DNA of 64,000 nucleotides. Source: Temnothorax longispinosus (taxonomy: Eukaryota > Arthropoda > Insecta > Hymenoptera > Formicidae). How positions within the stretch are numbered: the stretch's first letter is position 1; each line of letters begins with the position of its first letter. Shown here piece by piece: positions 15,001 through 26,973 of this stretch. Under the pieces are notes generated by a model. The model saw only the letters and a list, made by a program, of their open reading frames with translations. It had not been told where the DNA came from and did no database searches. The translations under genes were made by a program, and so were the position numbers. The stretch is from positions 6,324,001 through 6,388,000 of the forward strand of contig NC_092361.1 of NCBI RefSeq assembly GCF_030848805.1. Reading direction: 5' to 3'.

Positions 15001-16673
15001 TTTTTTCTTAAAAATAAACGTAAATGATCGTCGTCAATTAGTTACCGCGTCCACGTCAATAAATAATTGCATGCCGCGCAAAGTATTTTAACCGTAGTAC
15101 GTTTAAAAGGCTCCTCTCAAATTATCGACAGAATAAGAATGCAAAACAGGACCTTGCGCAAGATAATGCACGTTAATATAAATTCTTTATATTCTTCCGC
15201 ATTAATTTGCATGAAATAACGATTTTATAATTAACGGTAAGAAGCTCTGACTGATTAAAATGTGAGTCGCTTCTACTCCTGGAAATATCTCGATTCTTGT
15301 TGGAGATACAAAGTGCTCTACAACCTGCAATTATATTATTTTAATAATGAATGTTTCGAGTTGTGTTACATATTATCGCGAAGTTAAAATATCAAAGTTT
15401 CTGCGTTAAAAATATATTCGAGAAACTGCGAAATGCGGAGTAATTCTAGCAACTTGTAGAGGAAATATTTCTCTTAATAATTAAAACGGTGCAGAGCAAA
15501 AAGAGGAAGGATGTAACGAGATTCAACTTTCTATGACATTACTTTTTTCACAAGCTTTTCACAATGTATTTGCGATGTGCAATTGCACTTTCCCTTTAAA
15601 TATAGCTAAGTGGGTTTTTGCATTAATCGATTTTTCTTGACATTCCATTATATAGATATTAAGACAAGGTTATCACAAAGAGAGAACGTTTTACATCAAT
15701 ATTTCACATTTCATATCAGAAAGTGTACCATGATAAAATATGAAATATCTCGCGAGATATTTGCTTTTCAATGATCTTTCCTAACAACATTTATGTTAAA
15801 GAATGACGGGGGGAGGGTCGATTTTTGCAACAATATACATATATACTTAAATTTAAAAGAAAGCAGATAACATCCAACTCCGACTACTACGACGTATTGT
15901 AGAACCAATTTAAAAGATTCATCTGTAAACACATGATCCTCTTCGAGTTGCTGGAATTTCTGTTCGCGGCTAAACGTTTGGAGGGAAGCTGGGAAGATGA
16001 GTCCGCTCGACCAAAGCGGTCGGAATATCGAAAGAGCGGCGCTCGTTTGCATCATGCGCGCGCGCGTGTCATCAGCTTGGCCGAGTTTGCCGTTGGGTCA
16101 AACTCGTGCGCGCCACGAGCCAAACCCACACCCACGTGCGTCGCGCTGCGCCGCGTCGCGTTGCGTCGATTTCGTCGTGTGTATAGGTATTATTTTCGGC
16201 GCGAATCCGCGACGCAACGCGGAAGAGTCTCCGTCGGTCACCGCGATTTTTCTGAAAGCTTCCCTCCGCGAGGCATGAACTGGGTATGGTACGACGCGAA
16301 TCCGCGTCTCTCGCCCACGTCCGTCGCCCGGAGGCGGCTCACTTTTGCAATTCGTTAGCCTTCGGCGAATCCTTGGATTCGCGCGAGGCGCGCGTCGATC
16401 GGCGGCCTGTTAGAGAATCGCTAAATGCCACGCGATTATTATTTATTATTGCCGCTATTATTATCGCAACCGGAATGCCACCGCGACACGAGGCGCGTAT
16501 GACCTCTTACGTAATTCGAGAGCAAATACGAGATATATTCCACGCCGTTTAATAGGAGCAAAATATTATTTAACGGAAGGAAAATAACGTCGACGCGTAT
16601 CTTACCTTTGCAGTGCCAGCTTGATGTCGAAGGTGATGGTGGTGCCGGTATCAACGTGGAAGATGAAGAGCAT
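1..16673 (-). CDS. RB1CC1: RB1CC1/FIP200 (Atg17-like) autophagy scaffold, 5' part (gene span)
   Basis: This is the N-terminal part of the FIP200 scaffold, the large coiled-coil protein that holds the ULK1/Atg1 kinase complex with ATG13 and ATG101 at sites of autophagosome formation. Three exons are visible: 16606-16673, 11432-11640 and 414-702, read right to left. They join in phase (68, 209 and 289 nt; phases 2, 1, 2) into about 188 residues. The first ~80 residues form the ubiquitin-like start of the family, with TGTTITFD, the GGEC motif and VCSYSAGTDTNPIYLF, close to the vertebrate protein. Exon 3 gives the helical segment with LVHDQHLQQQGWAAVVANLE, the most conserved early block. An in-frame TAA nine codons upstream supports the ATG at 16673. 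The long coiled coil and C-terminal Claw domain must lie off the left edge. Identity rests on remembered family motifs; I am very sure of it. Confidence 0.93.
414..702 (-). CDS. RB1CC1: RB1CC1 coding exon 3
   Basis: The acceptor ends TTTCTTTATTAG at 703; the exon begins AT, completing an aspartate codon. It encodes a helical stretch including ICERLVHDQHLQQQGWAAVV, the conserved block of the FIP200/Atg17-like N-terminal domain that forms a dimeric scaffold and docks ATG13 in known family members. The donor is inferred as GATAA|GTACGA at 414/413. It is a weak match to consensus, and reading on gives only ten more codons before a stop at 383-385, so the exact 3' edge is less sure than the exon itself. 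The next exon is outside the window. Confidence 0.88.
1060..1412 (+). CDS. Possible plus-strand exon of an unknown gene in RB1CC1 intron 2
   Basis: I do not recognise this sequence. An open frame of about 117 codons is bounded by a good acceptor (TTGCATTACCTTTAG at 1059) and a fair donor (TGGCAG|GTGTAT at 1412/1413); it is open from 1038, and ATG lies at 1091. The encoded segment has ordinary protein composition without low complexity, is charged and methionine-rich in the middle (for example LVSEMEMRMRHE), and shows no membrane segment or known motif. As an exon it would take two bases from its predecessor and leave one base over; no partner exon with matching phase was found. A chance open frame or a decayed element is possible. 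Splice sites and composition are what I see; the gene is inference. Confidence 0.25.
5234..5308. repeat. Two adjacent perfect hairpins sharing one sequence
   Basis: The first inverted repeat, 5234-5268, has 14-bp perfect arms (ATGCGTTATTATTG) around a 7-bp loop. The second, 5276-5308, has 12-bp perfect arms (CGCGTTATTATT) around a 9-bp loop. They are 7 bp apart, and each resembles the other in both orientations. This looks like a small fold-back element or a duplicated cruciform-forming palindrome; no target-site duplication was identified. Confidence 0.8.
8245..8472 (+). CDS. Coding-like open frame, unknown
   Basis: I do not recognise this sequence. An open frame of about 75 codons ends at TAA 8470-8472; the frame opens just after a TAA near 8236, and the first in-frame ATG is internal. 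The predicted peptide is basic and soluble, with mixed composition and the tail LGSLKFNRFKSTF. A donor-like AG|GTACGT lies upstream at 7906/7907 at the end of another short open frame (from 7801), and a good acceptor ends at 8153, but the frame after that acceptor closes before this one opens. It could be a remnant or chance. Confidence 0.15.
   Translation, partial: YQGQSLENRRSQVEDGISRNAKDIILRQMQFRSRLVSANEIQLTAESEPTDKKLLNLMAKPTLGSLKFNRFKSTF
8623..8630 (+). promoter_or_regulatory. Possible TATA box
   Basis: TATAAAAG lies 67 bases before the ATG of the 8690-8944 frame. An initiator-like TCAATC follows at about 8655-8660, near the usual 30-base spacing. The arrangement resembles TATA-type insect promoters of small regulated genes, but nothing confirms transcription. 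Confidence 0.3.
8690..8944 (+). CDS. Small hypothetical protein downstream of a TATA-like box
   Basis: I do not recognise this 84-residue frame. It starts at ATG 8690 and ends at TAA 8942-8944; an in-frame TAA four codons upstream bounds it. The first ~20 residues are partly hydrophobic (MFSVELLYYPVLSRQVSCFY) but make a poor signal peptide; the remainder is polar, with SMSPFRRADNPELNL near the end. Its best support is context: a TATAAAAG box and an initiator-like site stand at the expected spacing upstream. It lies inside RB1CC1 intron 2 on the opposite strand. It could equally be a chance frame. Confidence 0.25.
   Translation: MFSVELLYYPVLSRQVSCFYAINDGGLSDPQSADNSNVISMSSIPDKRFRPIRSKTMTNSMSPFRRADNPELNLILTEVEHPEI
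11432..11640 (-). CDS. RB1CC1: RB1CC1 coding exon 2
   Basis: The acceptor ends TTTTCTGTGCAG at 11641 and the donor reads TCCG|GTGAGT at 11432/11431. The 209-nt exon completes a split serine codon (AG+T) from exon 1 and ends with one base of the next codon. It encodes the rest of the ubiquitin-like region, with HQVLLMSGGEC and CSYSAGTDTNPIYLF, followed by a short Ser/Pro-rich linker. The intron before it is 4,965 bp and the intron after it 10,729 bp. Confidence 0.94.
11641..16605 (-). other. RB1CC1 intron 1
   Basis: A 5-kb intron. Stretches at 12.8-13.6 kb and 15.9-16.6 kb are richer in CpG than the rest and hold short tandem motifs: GCGA units at 13474-13494 and repeated GCTACAGCTG-like words near 13300. 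These could be enhancer or alternative promoter DNA. I found no convincing exon or RNA gene. Confidence 0.7.
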
Positions 16674-18620
16674 GTTGCGTCTCGTGGATAGGCGCCTTTA
16701 TGGCGACACAACGACAACAGGAGAAACTGCTAGAATAGTAGCTCAAGTAGTATTACCCCCGTCGCGGATCCCTCTCTCCACCGCGGGCCCTATCAGCAGC
16801 AGGATTGGCCCTCGGCTCGGACGGTTTCCTTTAGTCAGCTCGATCGGGGCCGTACCCCACGTTCTCGATCGTTCGCGAGGACGGCCCCCTCGTGACTATG
16901 CCGCATCGATCAACGCCGCGATCCTCGCCGTCGATCCCGGGACAAAGCCTCTGAGAATCGCGCCGCGTCGCAGAGTATCATCCAGGTATCTCTCTCGCGC
17001 GCGCGAGACCCGGATCGCTCGGAAGTGGCCGGGATCCTCGATTCCCGATCGTCAACGTCTTCGAGCAGCGTCGGCGTCGTTTCCTTTGTTCCTCGGGGCC
17101 CGACGCGCCGGGACGTCGCGTCGCTCTAAAATTCGCTTCGGCCAGTGACGACAGTGACGAGCAATGCCGGTCGATCGTACCTCGTACCTTATGTCATAAC
17201 CTCCGCGCTCCCAAAGCCGATGCAGTTCCCCGACGGTTCACGTCATCGAGCTTGATTCCAGCGAGCGTCCAAGATGACAGGATTCAAACACTCGACCGTC
17301 ACGATCACAGTCCGTCGGAACCGCGCGCGGCACTCTTCGGGACCTCGATCCCAGATCCCTTCGTCACGCTCACCACCGCTATTCCCTCCCCGCGGAGCGT
17401 CCGATCGCTAAAATCGATTCGGTTTCTACACCCTCGAAGCGTCGCGCTACGTCAGACTTGACGAAAATCCGTCTGGCAACGCGAAGGGTCGGCGATCGAT
17501 TCGGAGCACCGGGGACAAGTCGTCGCCGCCGCTCCGATTGACGATCCGACGGCTACGATTTCCGACCGTCTCGCCGCGTCGCCGTGGTCGAGTCCTGTCG
17601 AGGAACGCCTCGTCGAGGGCGAACGCGCTTGCTCCCGCCTCCCGGGGGAGATCTCTTCCGGGTGCCCGACTACGCGTCGGGGTATCGCGCGCGAGGCGAG
17701 GCGAGAGTGAGCCGGAGGGCACGGACGATTCACGCTGGCGCGCCGGAGATAAACGCCAACGCGCTCGTCGTCGCGAGCGTAGCTGCCGTCGCGTCGGATG
17801 TCGAATGTCGGATCAGCTGCTCGGCAAAACAAAGCACTCGCGCGCCGCGTTACGCCACCGCGTCCGCCGCCGCCGCGCTCTCTCGCACTCCGTCGCTCTC
17901 TCGTTCGCTCGCTTCTCGATTCGAGCGACACCGTCACCGTCGTTCATCGGCGACGGCCGCGGCGAGAAGGCGAGATCCGTGTCCCGTTTCGTTTCGTCCC
18001 TGGCTACCTCCTGGGGGAATCCGAACGACTTGTCCGGGCGGGACGACACTGTCGTCTCGCGTGAAGAGGGCCGCGACGAAAAGGGAGAACGCTGAACCAG
18101 CCGCGCGACACAAAACACAAACAATGCTGCGCCGTGCGCGCTGCCGCTGTCAGTCTATGCGCAGAGTCGGTCGCGCCGAACAAAGAGACTCCGCTCCGCT
18201 TTCCCCGCTGACTTTTTCCACGGCGACGCCGCTCGCCTCCTCGTCGACGGCTGTAGAATATCGGGATTGTTCCGCGTCGGTGCGACTCGCGACGGCGAAG
18301 GCTCGGCTTGGACAGCGATCGAGAAACGCGTCGCGTCGGTCGGGGATCTCGCCTGGATATAACTGGATGGAGGGGAAAGGGGGGAGGACGACGGGCGGAC
18401 CTGCTCCGCGCTGTCCCGTTCTGCGTATCGTACTGACGCAGAGCGTCGCCAGCTGTTTACTGCCGCGGCCGCCGCGCCGCCGCCGAGCGCCGAGCACGGC
18501 GGACAGAACGTCCGTGGCGCGGCGTTGGGGGGAGAAGTGACTCCAGTCGCCGCCGTCGCGCGACCCGCGGAGCTAGCGTCGCGCGGCCACCGACGACGAA
18601 CATGATTCCGAGCTCCCGAC
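15930..18620. promoter_or_regulatory. CpG-rich island over the RB1CC1 start
   Basis: From about 15.9 to 18.6 kb the sequence is strongly GC- and CpG-rich, then turns sharply AT-rich near 18.65 kb. It contains coding exon 1 and the DNA upstream of it, so it most likely holds the RB1CC1 promoter and 5' UTR (minus strand). Long open frames occur in several frames of both strands at 17.4-18.5 kb, all rich in Arg, Ala, Ser and Pro, as expected of GC-rich noncoding DNA. I could not place a transcription start. Confidence 0.6.
16606..16673 (-). CDS. RB1CC1: RB1CC1 coding exon 1 (start codon)
   Basis: The exon runs from ATG at 16673-16671 to a donor reading CAAAG|GTAAG at 16606/16605. It encodes 22 codons plus two bases, beginning MLFIFHVDTGTTITFD, which matches the start of FIP200 proteins. 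In the same frame upstream there is a TAA, nine codons before the ATG and with no other ATG between, so the start is well fixed. The exon is too short to be found as an open reading frame on its own. It sits at the edge of a CpG-rich island that extends to about 18.6 kb. Confidence 0.92.
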
Positions 18621-19769
18621 TCCCGGATCCCGGACCTATCCAGAATTATCGCGCTTTAAAGAATTAAGATAAGGCCCAACTCCGATCTTTGATCAACTCG
18701 ATCGACGATTAAGGTAAATTTGCAAAACTAACCGAATCTTCCTTTTAAACTAATTAATTATTCTATTCATCTTCTCAATCTAGTCGGTAAATAATAGAAG
18801 GAAAAAAAACAAAACATCCATATTGGAGAAAAGCGAAGCGGAATAGAATCTTTAACACTTAAATCGCGCTACAGAAATTTAGATAATGATTTCTTTAAAT
18901 ATATATATATCGCTCACGTCGGAAACGTTATCATAACGGAATCGGTCGTTTCGAACGATAGAACACGTTACTTAAGCTTAACCGTTAGGCCCGTCCGCCT
19001 AAATACACCTAGATAATTTACGTAGCGTGAGACCCGCGATAAAAGTCGACCCTGTCGGCAGTGTCGGCGATCACGCTCGTGACGTCAGCGTTGCGCATGC
19101 GTCGCTCCCCTGTGTGAGAATAATATGTACACCTGACCTAGTGCACCGACGCTGTCTAATTAAACAGCGGATTTGGACAGCAAATATATTTTCCTCCACG
19201 ATAATGTCTCTGTACGCGTCATATACTTGTTATCAGATAATCGAAGATAATCTATGTAAGTGAATCACGTTTCACGCGTAATCCGCTTTCACTTAAAACT
19301 TGTAGCATTTAATTAAGACGACTGAAGAACGCGCAATTCTACGCACGTTGTTTACGCGTGTCGCAATAATATTCCCATCTTGAAAATAAAGCTCCAAGTA
19401 TTTCTCAGGCCGTACCGTAAATAATAAAAACAGCCAAACTTATCTGATGCCGTAAAATCTAGATTCGTAAAAACTAGATCCTAAAATCCAAGAATAAAAT
19501 CCCTTGCCCTCGTATCTAACCTGCGCATTAGTCTTTTAAGCTCCTTCTCTCCCATAAAAAATGCGTCAGAATTCGTCTTGCTGACAAGCCGCTTCGACCA
19601 TTAGCGGCTATTTTTGAAAAGTATTCTGCCCTTCTCCGCGGTTCTCATTCACGGCTCGCAACCTCGCAAGGGCGAGGCTCCGTTCGACGTAAGAGCTCGT
19701 TGGCACAAGCCCGAGCCTGAATAAGATTCGGTCGTGAAAATCATATCGGTATCGCGTTGATTCTCCTTA

Positions 19770-19916
19770 GGGCCAATTTCACCAACCACAGTTAGCTTAA
19801 CCGACGGTTAAAGTTAGCAGGATTGACCATAGAAATGAATCCACCCTGCTTTCTATTGGTCAATCCTGCTAACTTTAACCGTCGGTTAAGCTAACTGTGG
19901 TTGGTGAAATTGGCCC
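19770..19916. mobile_element. 147-bp fold-back MITE, PIF/Harbinger-like
   Basis: Almost the whole element is one inverted repeat: arms of about 66 bp match nearly perfectly (one single-base gap near the centre, at GACCATAG versus GACCAATAG). The ends read GGGCCAATTTCACCAACC. TTA flanks both sides (19767-19769 and 19917-19919), fitting the 3-bp TWA target duplication and the GG(G)C ends of PIF/Harbinger elements. There is no coding capacity, so it would depend on a transposase elsewhere. The near identity of the arms suggests recent insertion. Family assignment is inferred from ends and target site only. Confidence 0.82.
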
Positions 19917-22900
19917 TTAATAATTGAAGTCGCGTAGCGCGTAGCAACGCGCACTCGACTCGAGCCGACGACGATGGTGCTGCTACAGCTGTTCGATCCT
20001 CTTGTCGCGCTTGCGCGACCTCGGGATGCGGCCGTCCGCGTCGCCGCGCCGCGCTCCTCTTCCCGCTTCCCGCTTCCCGCGCGTGCAGTCGCCTGACAAC
20101 AAAGCGTATTCCGAGGCGCACGGCGCACGATGAATGGGAGGATTGGGAGGTACCGAGACTTTCGAGCGAGCTCCGCTCGACCAAGCTCGACCACGCAGCG
20201 GCGACTCGTGTCATGTTTGTTTACCCTCCGCTACGCGATCGATATCCGTACTTCCTGTATCCTGTATCCGCTTTCAGAGAGAAATACTCGCTCTCTCTTT
20301 CTCCTTTCCTCGCGCAGAGATTACGAGACTCGAAGAAAAGCAGCTCGATCCGAGAATTCCGTTACTTCCGAAAATAACGCGACACCCCGTAATCGCTCGC
20401 GAGGTTCGACGACACCTCCAAGTCGGAGGTGAGGATCGTCCGACTCCGAACGATGCTGTAAGCGCTAAAGCGAGAACGGATTTAGCAACATCTTCGAGCG
20501 ACGATGCAAAAGGCGTAGATGCGGTATGCAAGAGGCATATACGCAGACCGCGGATCGTGGCCGAGGTAATACTTTCGATTTGGCGGTGACGCCGAACGAC
20601 GCAGTAAGCGTCGAGAAACGGGCGCGTTTGCGTTTTTCCGTATTATTTTTATGATAAGAGGAATGCCGCACCGGTCACGCTGTTCAGCGTACTTTTGGGT
20701 CAAGCTATCTCGAATTAGACCCGGCGCGTGAACTCTTTTTATCTCGAGCTGCATAAAGTTCGATTCATATAAAATCCGGATAAAATCGTCTACCGCGAAG
20801 GTCCTCTCCTTTTTTCGTTCACATAGGTGCGAGCCAAGGACGGTCGAGAGTAAAAGTAAAGAATCTCGACCGAGCACCGTTGTTATGTGCCGATCCAACA
20901 GAATTCAGAATTCGGCGACGCACTCGGCGATTCGCGTCGGACGGCTCCACGGATAATTAGAATACAATGAAGCGCCTAGACATACTGAATTTTAATTCGA
21001 ATGCGTAAGCGCGGCTTACTGCGTCGCGAATAGTTTCCGACGCAGTTAAGGCCGTTCTTGGCGTCGTAATTGCACGTGCACGTGGCAGTTGATAAGGATG
21101 TCGAGCTCGTGCTAAATGTGACGTACCGGGGGAGCTCTAAGTACGTAATAATGCGCAATCATATGCCTCTCGTAGACGAGAGAAAGAGAGAATGAGACTT
21201 CTTTCGACGGATGAAATAATTCTCATCTGGAGAAAGTTGAATTTATCCTAAAAACGCAAAAGTGTTTTATCAATTCACGAACGCGTATGCTATCGTAGAC
21301 CTTGACGCGTATCTGTAAGAATATTTTCGAGGGATTTGGCAGACACAAAGACGCATAGAATATTCGATATATCAATGATTTGATGCTCTCATTGTCAGTG
21401 ATGCAATATTGCGCGACAAGAATCGAACCAATACTTAACATTTTGATAAAATAATGAGTCAGACTCAGGTATATAGTATATACACTTACGCCGCGTCTTT
21501 CGCCGTGTAACCGATCGGCATAGCAAGGTCGTATATTTGTTAAATTTGCCAGAATGCGTGTCACGCCTTATCTTATTGGTTCTTAGGCAGGTCGAGGCAG
21601 ATAGGCGCAAAATTACGAATTTAATTTATTGTTGGCGTAAATGAATTAAGTATGATAAATCGGTCCCCCCCCCCAGAGGCCGTACCGATTTCAATCAATT
21701 CGCCCTCGGATGCGATCGCGGGGTCGTCGTCGATCGTCAATGATTCTTTTCCCCTCCTAGAAATGCATTCGCGGAAGCGAGGCTTGCCATGAACGAATTT
21801 CAATAAGTTCCTATACGTACGATAGAAAGATTGAATAAACATAAAAATTTTCAATCTTTTTGTCATATCTAATATCTCGCCCACACATGTGTCTTCTATA
21901 CATATATCCGTGATACATTCGAATTCATTTCCTTAGTTTCGCTAGGCCTAGAAACGGTGTATTAATTGATGCGTGATTTCACGACTCTCGCGAACGCAAA
22001 GAACTGGTATGTTTCGTCATCCTCGATGAATCTTCACGATCGCGCGATTGATAACGTTCAGAAACTCTCTTGACTCGCGACTAGTAAATTTGAACGTTTC
22101 TGATGTAATCAAATATTCAACTTGCAAGATATTTACGTGAGATATATAGATTGATGAAAGAGATATGTACAATGTTCTCCGAAATTAATCGTTCTCTAAA
22201 ATAACAAACTAAACGCAATAACGAAAGTTTATATAGGTACCTACAGCAATAAAAAGAAAGAAGGAACGGGCTCTCCCAAGTTCCAAGAAAGGGTTAGGCG
22301 GGTGTAGTCATAGTTGAACTAATATTTGTTTTGGCGAGAACTGATAAACCTCTAATAATAATATGGATAGCAAATTGCGTGCGCGTGCGATTAGAAGGAT
22401 AAGAACAACATAATTATGACGCTAATTCTTAATTAATAATTAACAGTTTGTTTCCGTCTACGTGTCTTTTCTGTTCGATCACATTAATATTCTTAGTATT
22501 CTTATTTATCTTTTCTCACATCTTTAAAACGTAGATGTTTATTAAAACGCTTTTTTCGTCTGATGATGCATTTTCATTCGAGTAACTACAAAGTTTTTGT
22601 GTACGCAGTTACCTTTATTTTTTTTTATATGTTAGAAGAGGATTCTCAAGTGTTCGGATTGTGGCACACTTCCCCCTTCTCCTCCACCACGCTGCGGTAA
22701 ATTCTCCGAAGTCAACGAATACTCGAAAGATGCGTGAACAGGTTTGTTCCTGTCCAAACCTGTCTGCATGGGACTGAAGCAAATCTGTTTACGTAGCTAT
22801 AGCCGAAATATACGTGAACGCAAAATAACACAATAATTCAATAATACATTTGCGTCTTTTTTTTTAAGAATATTCTTATTACTTTTGATATATGTATACT

Positions 22901-25900
22901 CTTATAAGTACATTTGATTACTTTTCTTAAGACAATAGAAGAAATAATAATGTTCGTGTTGGAGATATACAGCCGGGAGATTTTCCATTTAAGCCAGAAA
23001 CCTAGAACAAGGGTGGCAAAATAACAATTCTGGATAATATAATGACAATGACGTTATTCGAATTCATTCGAACGTGTTCTCCGATTAATAGTACGGTATA
23101 GAATAGAGAGGAGAAAAAGACAAATCGACAAAGAGACGTTCTGCGTCTCGCGGAATTGCAGAACAGTCAAAGACAAGGAAATCCGAGCGTGCGAAACGCG
23201 CGCGGGGAGAAGTCGCGCGATTAATTCGCTCGTCGAGAGAAAGGACTATCGAGAGTAACGGTGCGGGAGGATATAAAGAGGAGTGGAGGAAGAGGAGGAA
23301 GGGGGAGAGCGTTTCTACGTCTCTCCGCGCTCTGCTGTTAGAAATGAAAGCAGCTCTCGGGAACGGTCCGATGCGATCGCGATACACACGAGATTTTCTT
23401 TAGCTCTATCTTCTTTCCTCCCTCTCTTCGGACGAAGGTCTCAGCTCGGCTCGCTCTCGGTTCAGCTGGTGCGCGCCGCGCGAGTCGTTGGAGAGCCCAT
23501 GCGGGAGGTGCGTGGACAGAGCGAGGTCAGCTCACGCACGTGCACATCGTGCGTGGCGCTCATATAATATATGTATGCTCTCAACCCGTTCGATCATTGG
23601 CGTACGCGTTATTACGGTCGGAAGAGAACCAAGTCCAGTGTAACGCAGCTTCTCAGATACAGCCGTTTTAAAAAGACGTTACGACCTCGGTTACGACACA
23701 AAATTTCAATTAATCGAACTAGGGACAACAATGGTTCTCGAGCGGATGTGCGATAATTGGTTTCCGATTTTATCGCGCGTATCACGCGATATTCTGCAAT
23801 CTGATATTCAGTAAACGGAGATCCAAAAATCGACACGATCGATTTCTCTTTCGTGTAACTACATGCAGTGCATAAATAAGCTTATCGTATGAGTGAGTTT
23901 TTATGTATTTTGATGTTAAATGTGGGGCACGTGTTTCCACTTTGCATGCTTTAGGTTAAAAAAATGGGTTTGGTAAAAAGTCGACGAGTACGGTCGCCTC
24001 GCGTGGCGTTTCCTCGAGGCGAGATACCGACGCGATCGATATCGCGGTTAATGACCCAGAAAATGCCGGATTATTTTACAATGCGAACGCTGTTATACAC
24101 GGACGCGGGACGACGCGAATCGATAGATAATGTCTTTATTACCGTGGTGGCCCGATCGGGAGAAGAACGACCGAACTTTGCTGCGCGCCTGGCCGTATTA
24201 ATATTTATCACGAGACGAATACATCTCTTTTTTGTGCCAGCCTTTCTGCCCCATTTTTCTAACGTCTCCGTGTTACGCCATTGCCTCGTAGCGTTATGAG
24301 CGAAATTCTATTCTTGTTTGGGTTATCGGCCGCGCCTTTTATCGTTCGTCCGCATAGTGCCGGTGATGCGTAGCACTCTTTTCACAACGATCATATAGCA
24401 TAGCGGAAAAAGAATCGGGAGAGATAAGAAATGTCGCATAATACGTAGTGCGTCGTGCAAAGAGTACATTGCGCTCGATCCCACTTTCGAGTCTGTATTT
24501 CCTCGAATCTCGATTACGGTTTGATAAGATCCGAATTGCGTTCCTAAACGACCTCGCGGGCAAATATTTGAGAAGCGACGCGAACAGTTGCGATGATTAT
24601 TTTTGGGCGCGCAAATCATGTGCGGATTTTAGACGAAGTACGAGGCTGCGGCTGGATCCCACCTGTGCCTAGTCGGGCCGAACAAAATGAAGGAATTAGG
24701 TACATAGAAAGATACTCAAATTCGAGTAAGCTCTCTTTGTCGATCGCGTCTACCTATAACTATTCAGAGAGATGCATATGTTTCCATCTTGTAAACATAC
24801 TTAATTCAGTAAATATGAATAGCAATTAATTATTTTTATAGAAATATTTTCTCAGGAGGCATTAATTTCCAAAATTGATTATAAATTCCGGATTGGAATT
24901 TAAGACAATAAAAAACGACAGTCCGCTTTTGTATATAAAAGCATGGTTTATTTAAGCTTGCCGGTTGCAGACTAATAAATCCTAGACCGGACGATCGTGT
25001 CTGCGCGTAAACGCCGCGAGAGCCGGAAAACGAACGTCGTCTAAAATTAGAAACCTATGTTGCGTAGGCGCCTTAGCTAAAATGATGTCGTGAGGGTGAG
25101 GTAAGGACGAACCGATCGGAGCATATCTCCTCCAGCCGTATCTCGTCGCAACGGTTGCACTCATTAGTCGATAACGACTGCAACACCTGTTCCTTGTTGT
25201 TTAACGGTTAAAATTAGAGTAGATTGCATTTTTCGGCATTATCACCTGCTCGCCGAGTATACGTCACGATAAAGGCGGTCGATTTGATCGAACGACTGAT
25301 TTCCCGAACCGCAAACACGATGTTGCAGGTGCCGCTCGAAGCCGACTTCTTTGTCAGTTCAAACTGCTAAACCAGTTAAACCAGCTAAACATAACGATAG
25401 ACCGTCGTTTTTCACTGTCTAGGAGTTCCACAAATGTGGTCGATATTACTGTCTCCTAGAAACGTTTCACGTAAAAATAAATAATTACTTTATATACAAT
25501 TCACAGTCGCATTCAAAAGACGAAAGCTTGCGTCTCTCTGAGCAGTAGTAGGTAGCAGGTAGCAGGTATATGCGGTTGACAGAGGGTTAGTTCGTTCGAG
25601 CCTACATTCTTTTGTTCGGGGCCTGACTCCCTAAGCCCAAGAGAGATTCTCAGATTCTCGATATACCCGACATGATTATCATAGGTTTTAATTACCTGCG
25701 TTTTCCTATGAATTGGGTCCTCCTCAATATGGCAAGCGGCGTTAAATAAAAATATCAGTGCTCATTGATAACGCTCGCAGTCGCTATTGAGGCTATTCAT
25801 TGATACTATTTTTCACTCGACAATCGGCCACGTTTCGCCTGATACTCGCTAACTCGAATGACGTTGACACCGGTAATAGACAGCGCGTATTACAGACGCA

Positions 25901-26854
25901 GTCTCTCGCTCGATGTGTGACGCAACAGCACGATCGCGCAAAAAGCGGTAGCGTGTGCATGCTCACGCGGTGGAAGGATGCACCGCTGATTTACTTTCAA
26001 TTTTGCCGTGCCGATCCTCGTGACTGGCTCGATTTTAACCAGCGCGGAAAACGTTTCCGCTTTCGAGGCCGCTCCCTGAGACGTCTCAACGTGTTAGCCA
26101 TGTGTATAACGAATTCCTTGTAATTCTCCGGAAGCAATCTCTATTCGGTTGTTTCTCAACCGAGAAATATTACATAGCTACCGTAAGCATTTTTAATTCC
26201 AGTACATTTTGCGTGCTCACAACGTAATGACTTATTATAATACTGCGAAATATCACAACTTTAAAGTCACAACGATCTGTTTACGATCTGAGGCTGGCTT
26301 CGGTAACTACGCAGATCCGAAGTTCTTAGTTGGTCGGTTTGTAAACATTGCGCCGTATAAACGTACGAGAAAACATTTACTTTAACGAACGCGATTAGCA
26401 TACTCCGAATGTTTACCGCGTAAATCACCGTTTGATTTCGTTGCGATTTTCACCCGTGCTTCGGAAAGAAAGTGTACGTGCGTGTGTACATGTGTGTGTG
26501 TTATAGGAATAAAGGAAAGTACCACCCTGTGTATACTCTCGAGCCTTTGGTTACCACGATAAATCGTCATGCCACCATGGCAATTAAGCCTCGTCGATCT
26601 CGTTTGCGTTCTTTTGCTTTTGCGACGCGGATGACAACCATCCGGCAGGCATAACGAAGCCAAGTATCGTGATATCAATTACCAGAGCCGTTTGTCTGTT
26701 ATGATACAAGTTTATTGAATCACTGCTTGCGCAAATTAACAATGGCAATGGGCCAGGTTCCAATGTCGCATATTTTCCAAAGTACCAAAACTTCTCCCAT
26801 TCATGTTTTGTTTCAAATATTCGCATAGTTTTTTTCAGTATGATGGTGATATGG

Positions 26855-26866
26855 CAATAATAATAG

Positions 26867-26897
<31 letters not shown>

Positions 26898-26973
26898 GAT
26901 AATAGTAATAATAATCCAAATAATTAATAATAATATAATAGTGTAATAATGATAATAATATACAATAATAACG
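26855..26973. repeat. (AAT)n microsatellite
   Basis: An interrupted tract of AAT/ATA trinucleotides with scattered AGT and GAT variants. Simple sequence, no gene. Confidence 0.9.

Noticed and set aside
17584..18540. 318-codon plus-strand open frame in the CpG island
   Set aside because: Arg/Ala/Ser-rich with no motif, and other frames on both strands are also open here. GC-rich noncoding DNA upstream of RB1CC1 explains it.
19886..20214. Open frames of ~100 codons on the minus strand beside the MITE
   Set aside because: They read into the MITE arm and through GC-biased sequence; no motif or splice support.
25800..26123. 107-codon plus-strand frame between the genes
   Set aside because: No recognised motif and no promoter or splice signals; its length is within chance for this window.
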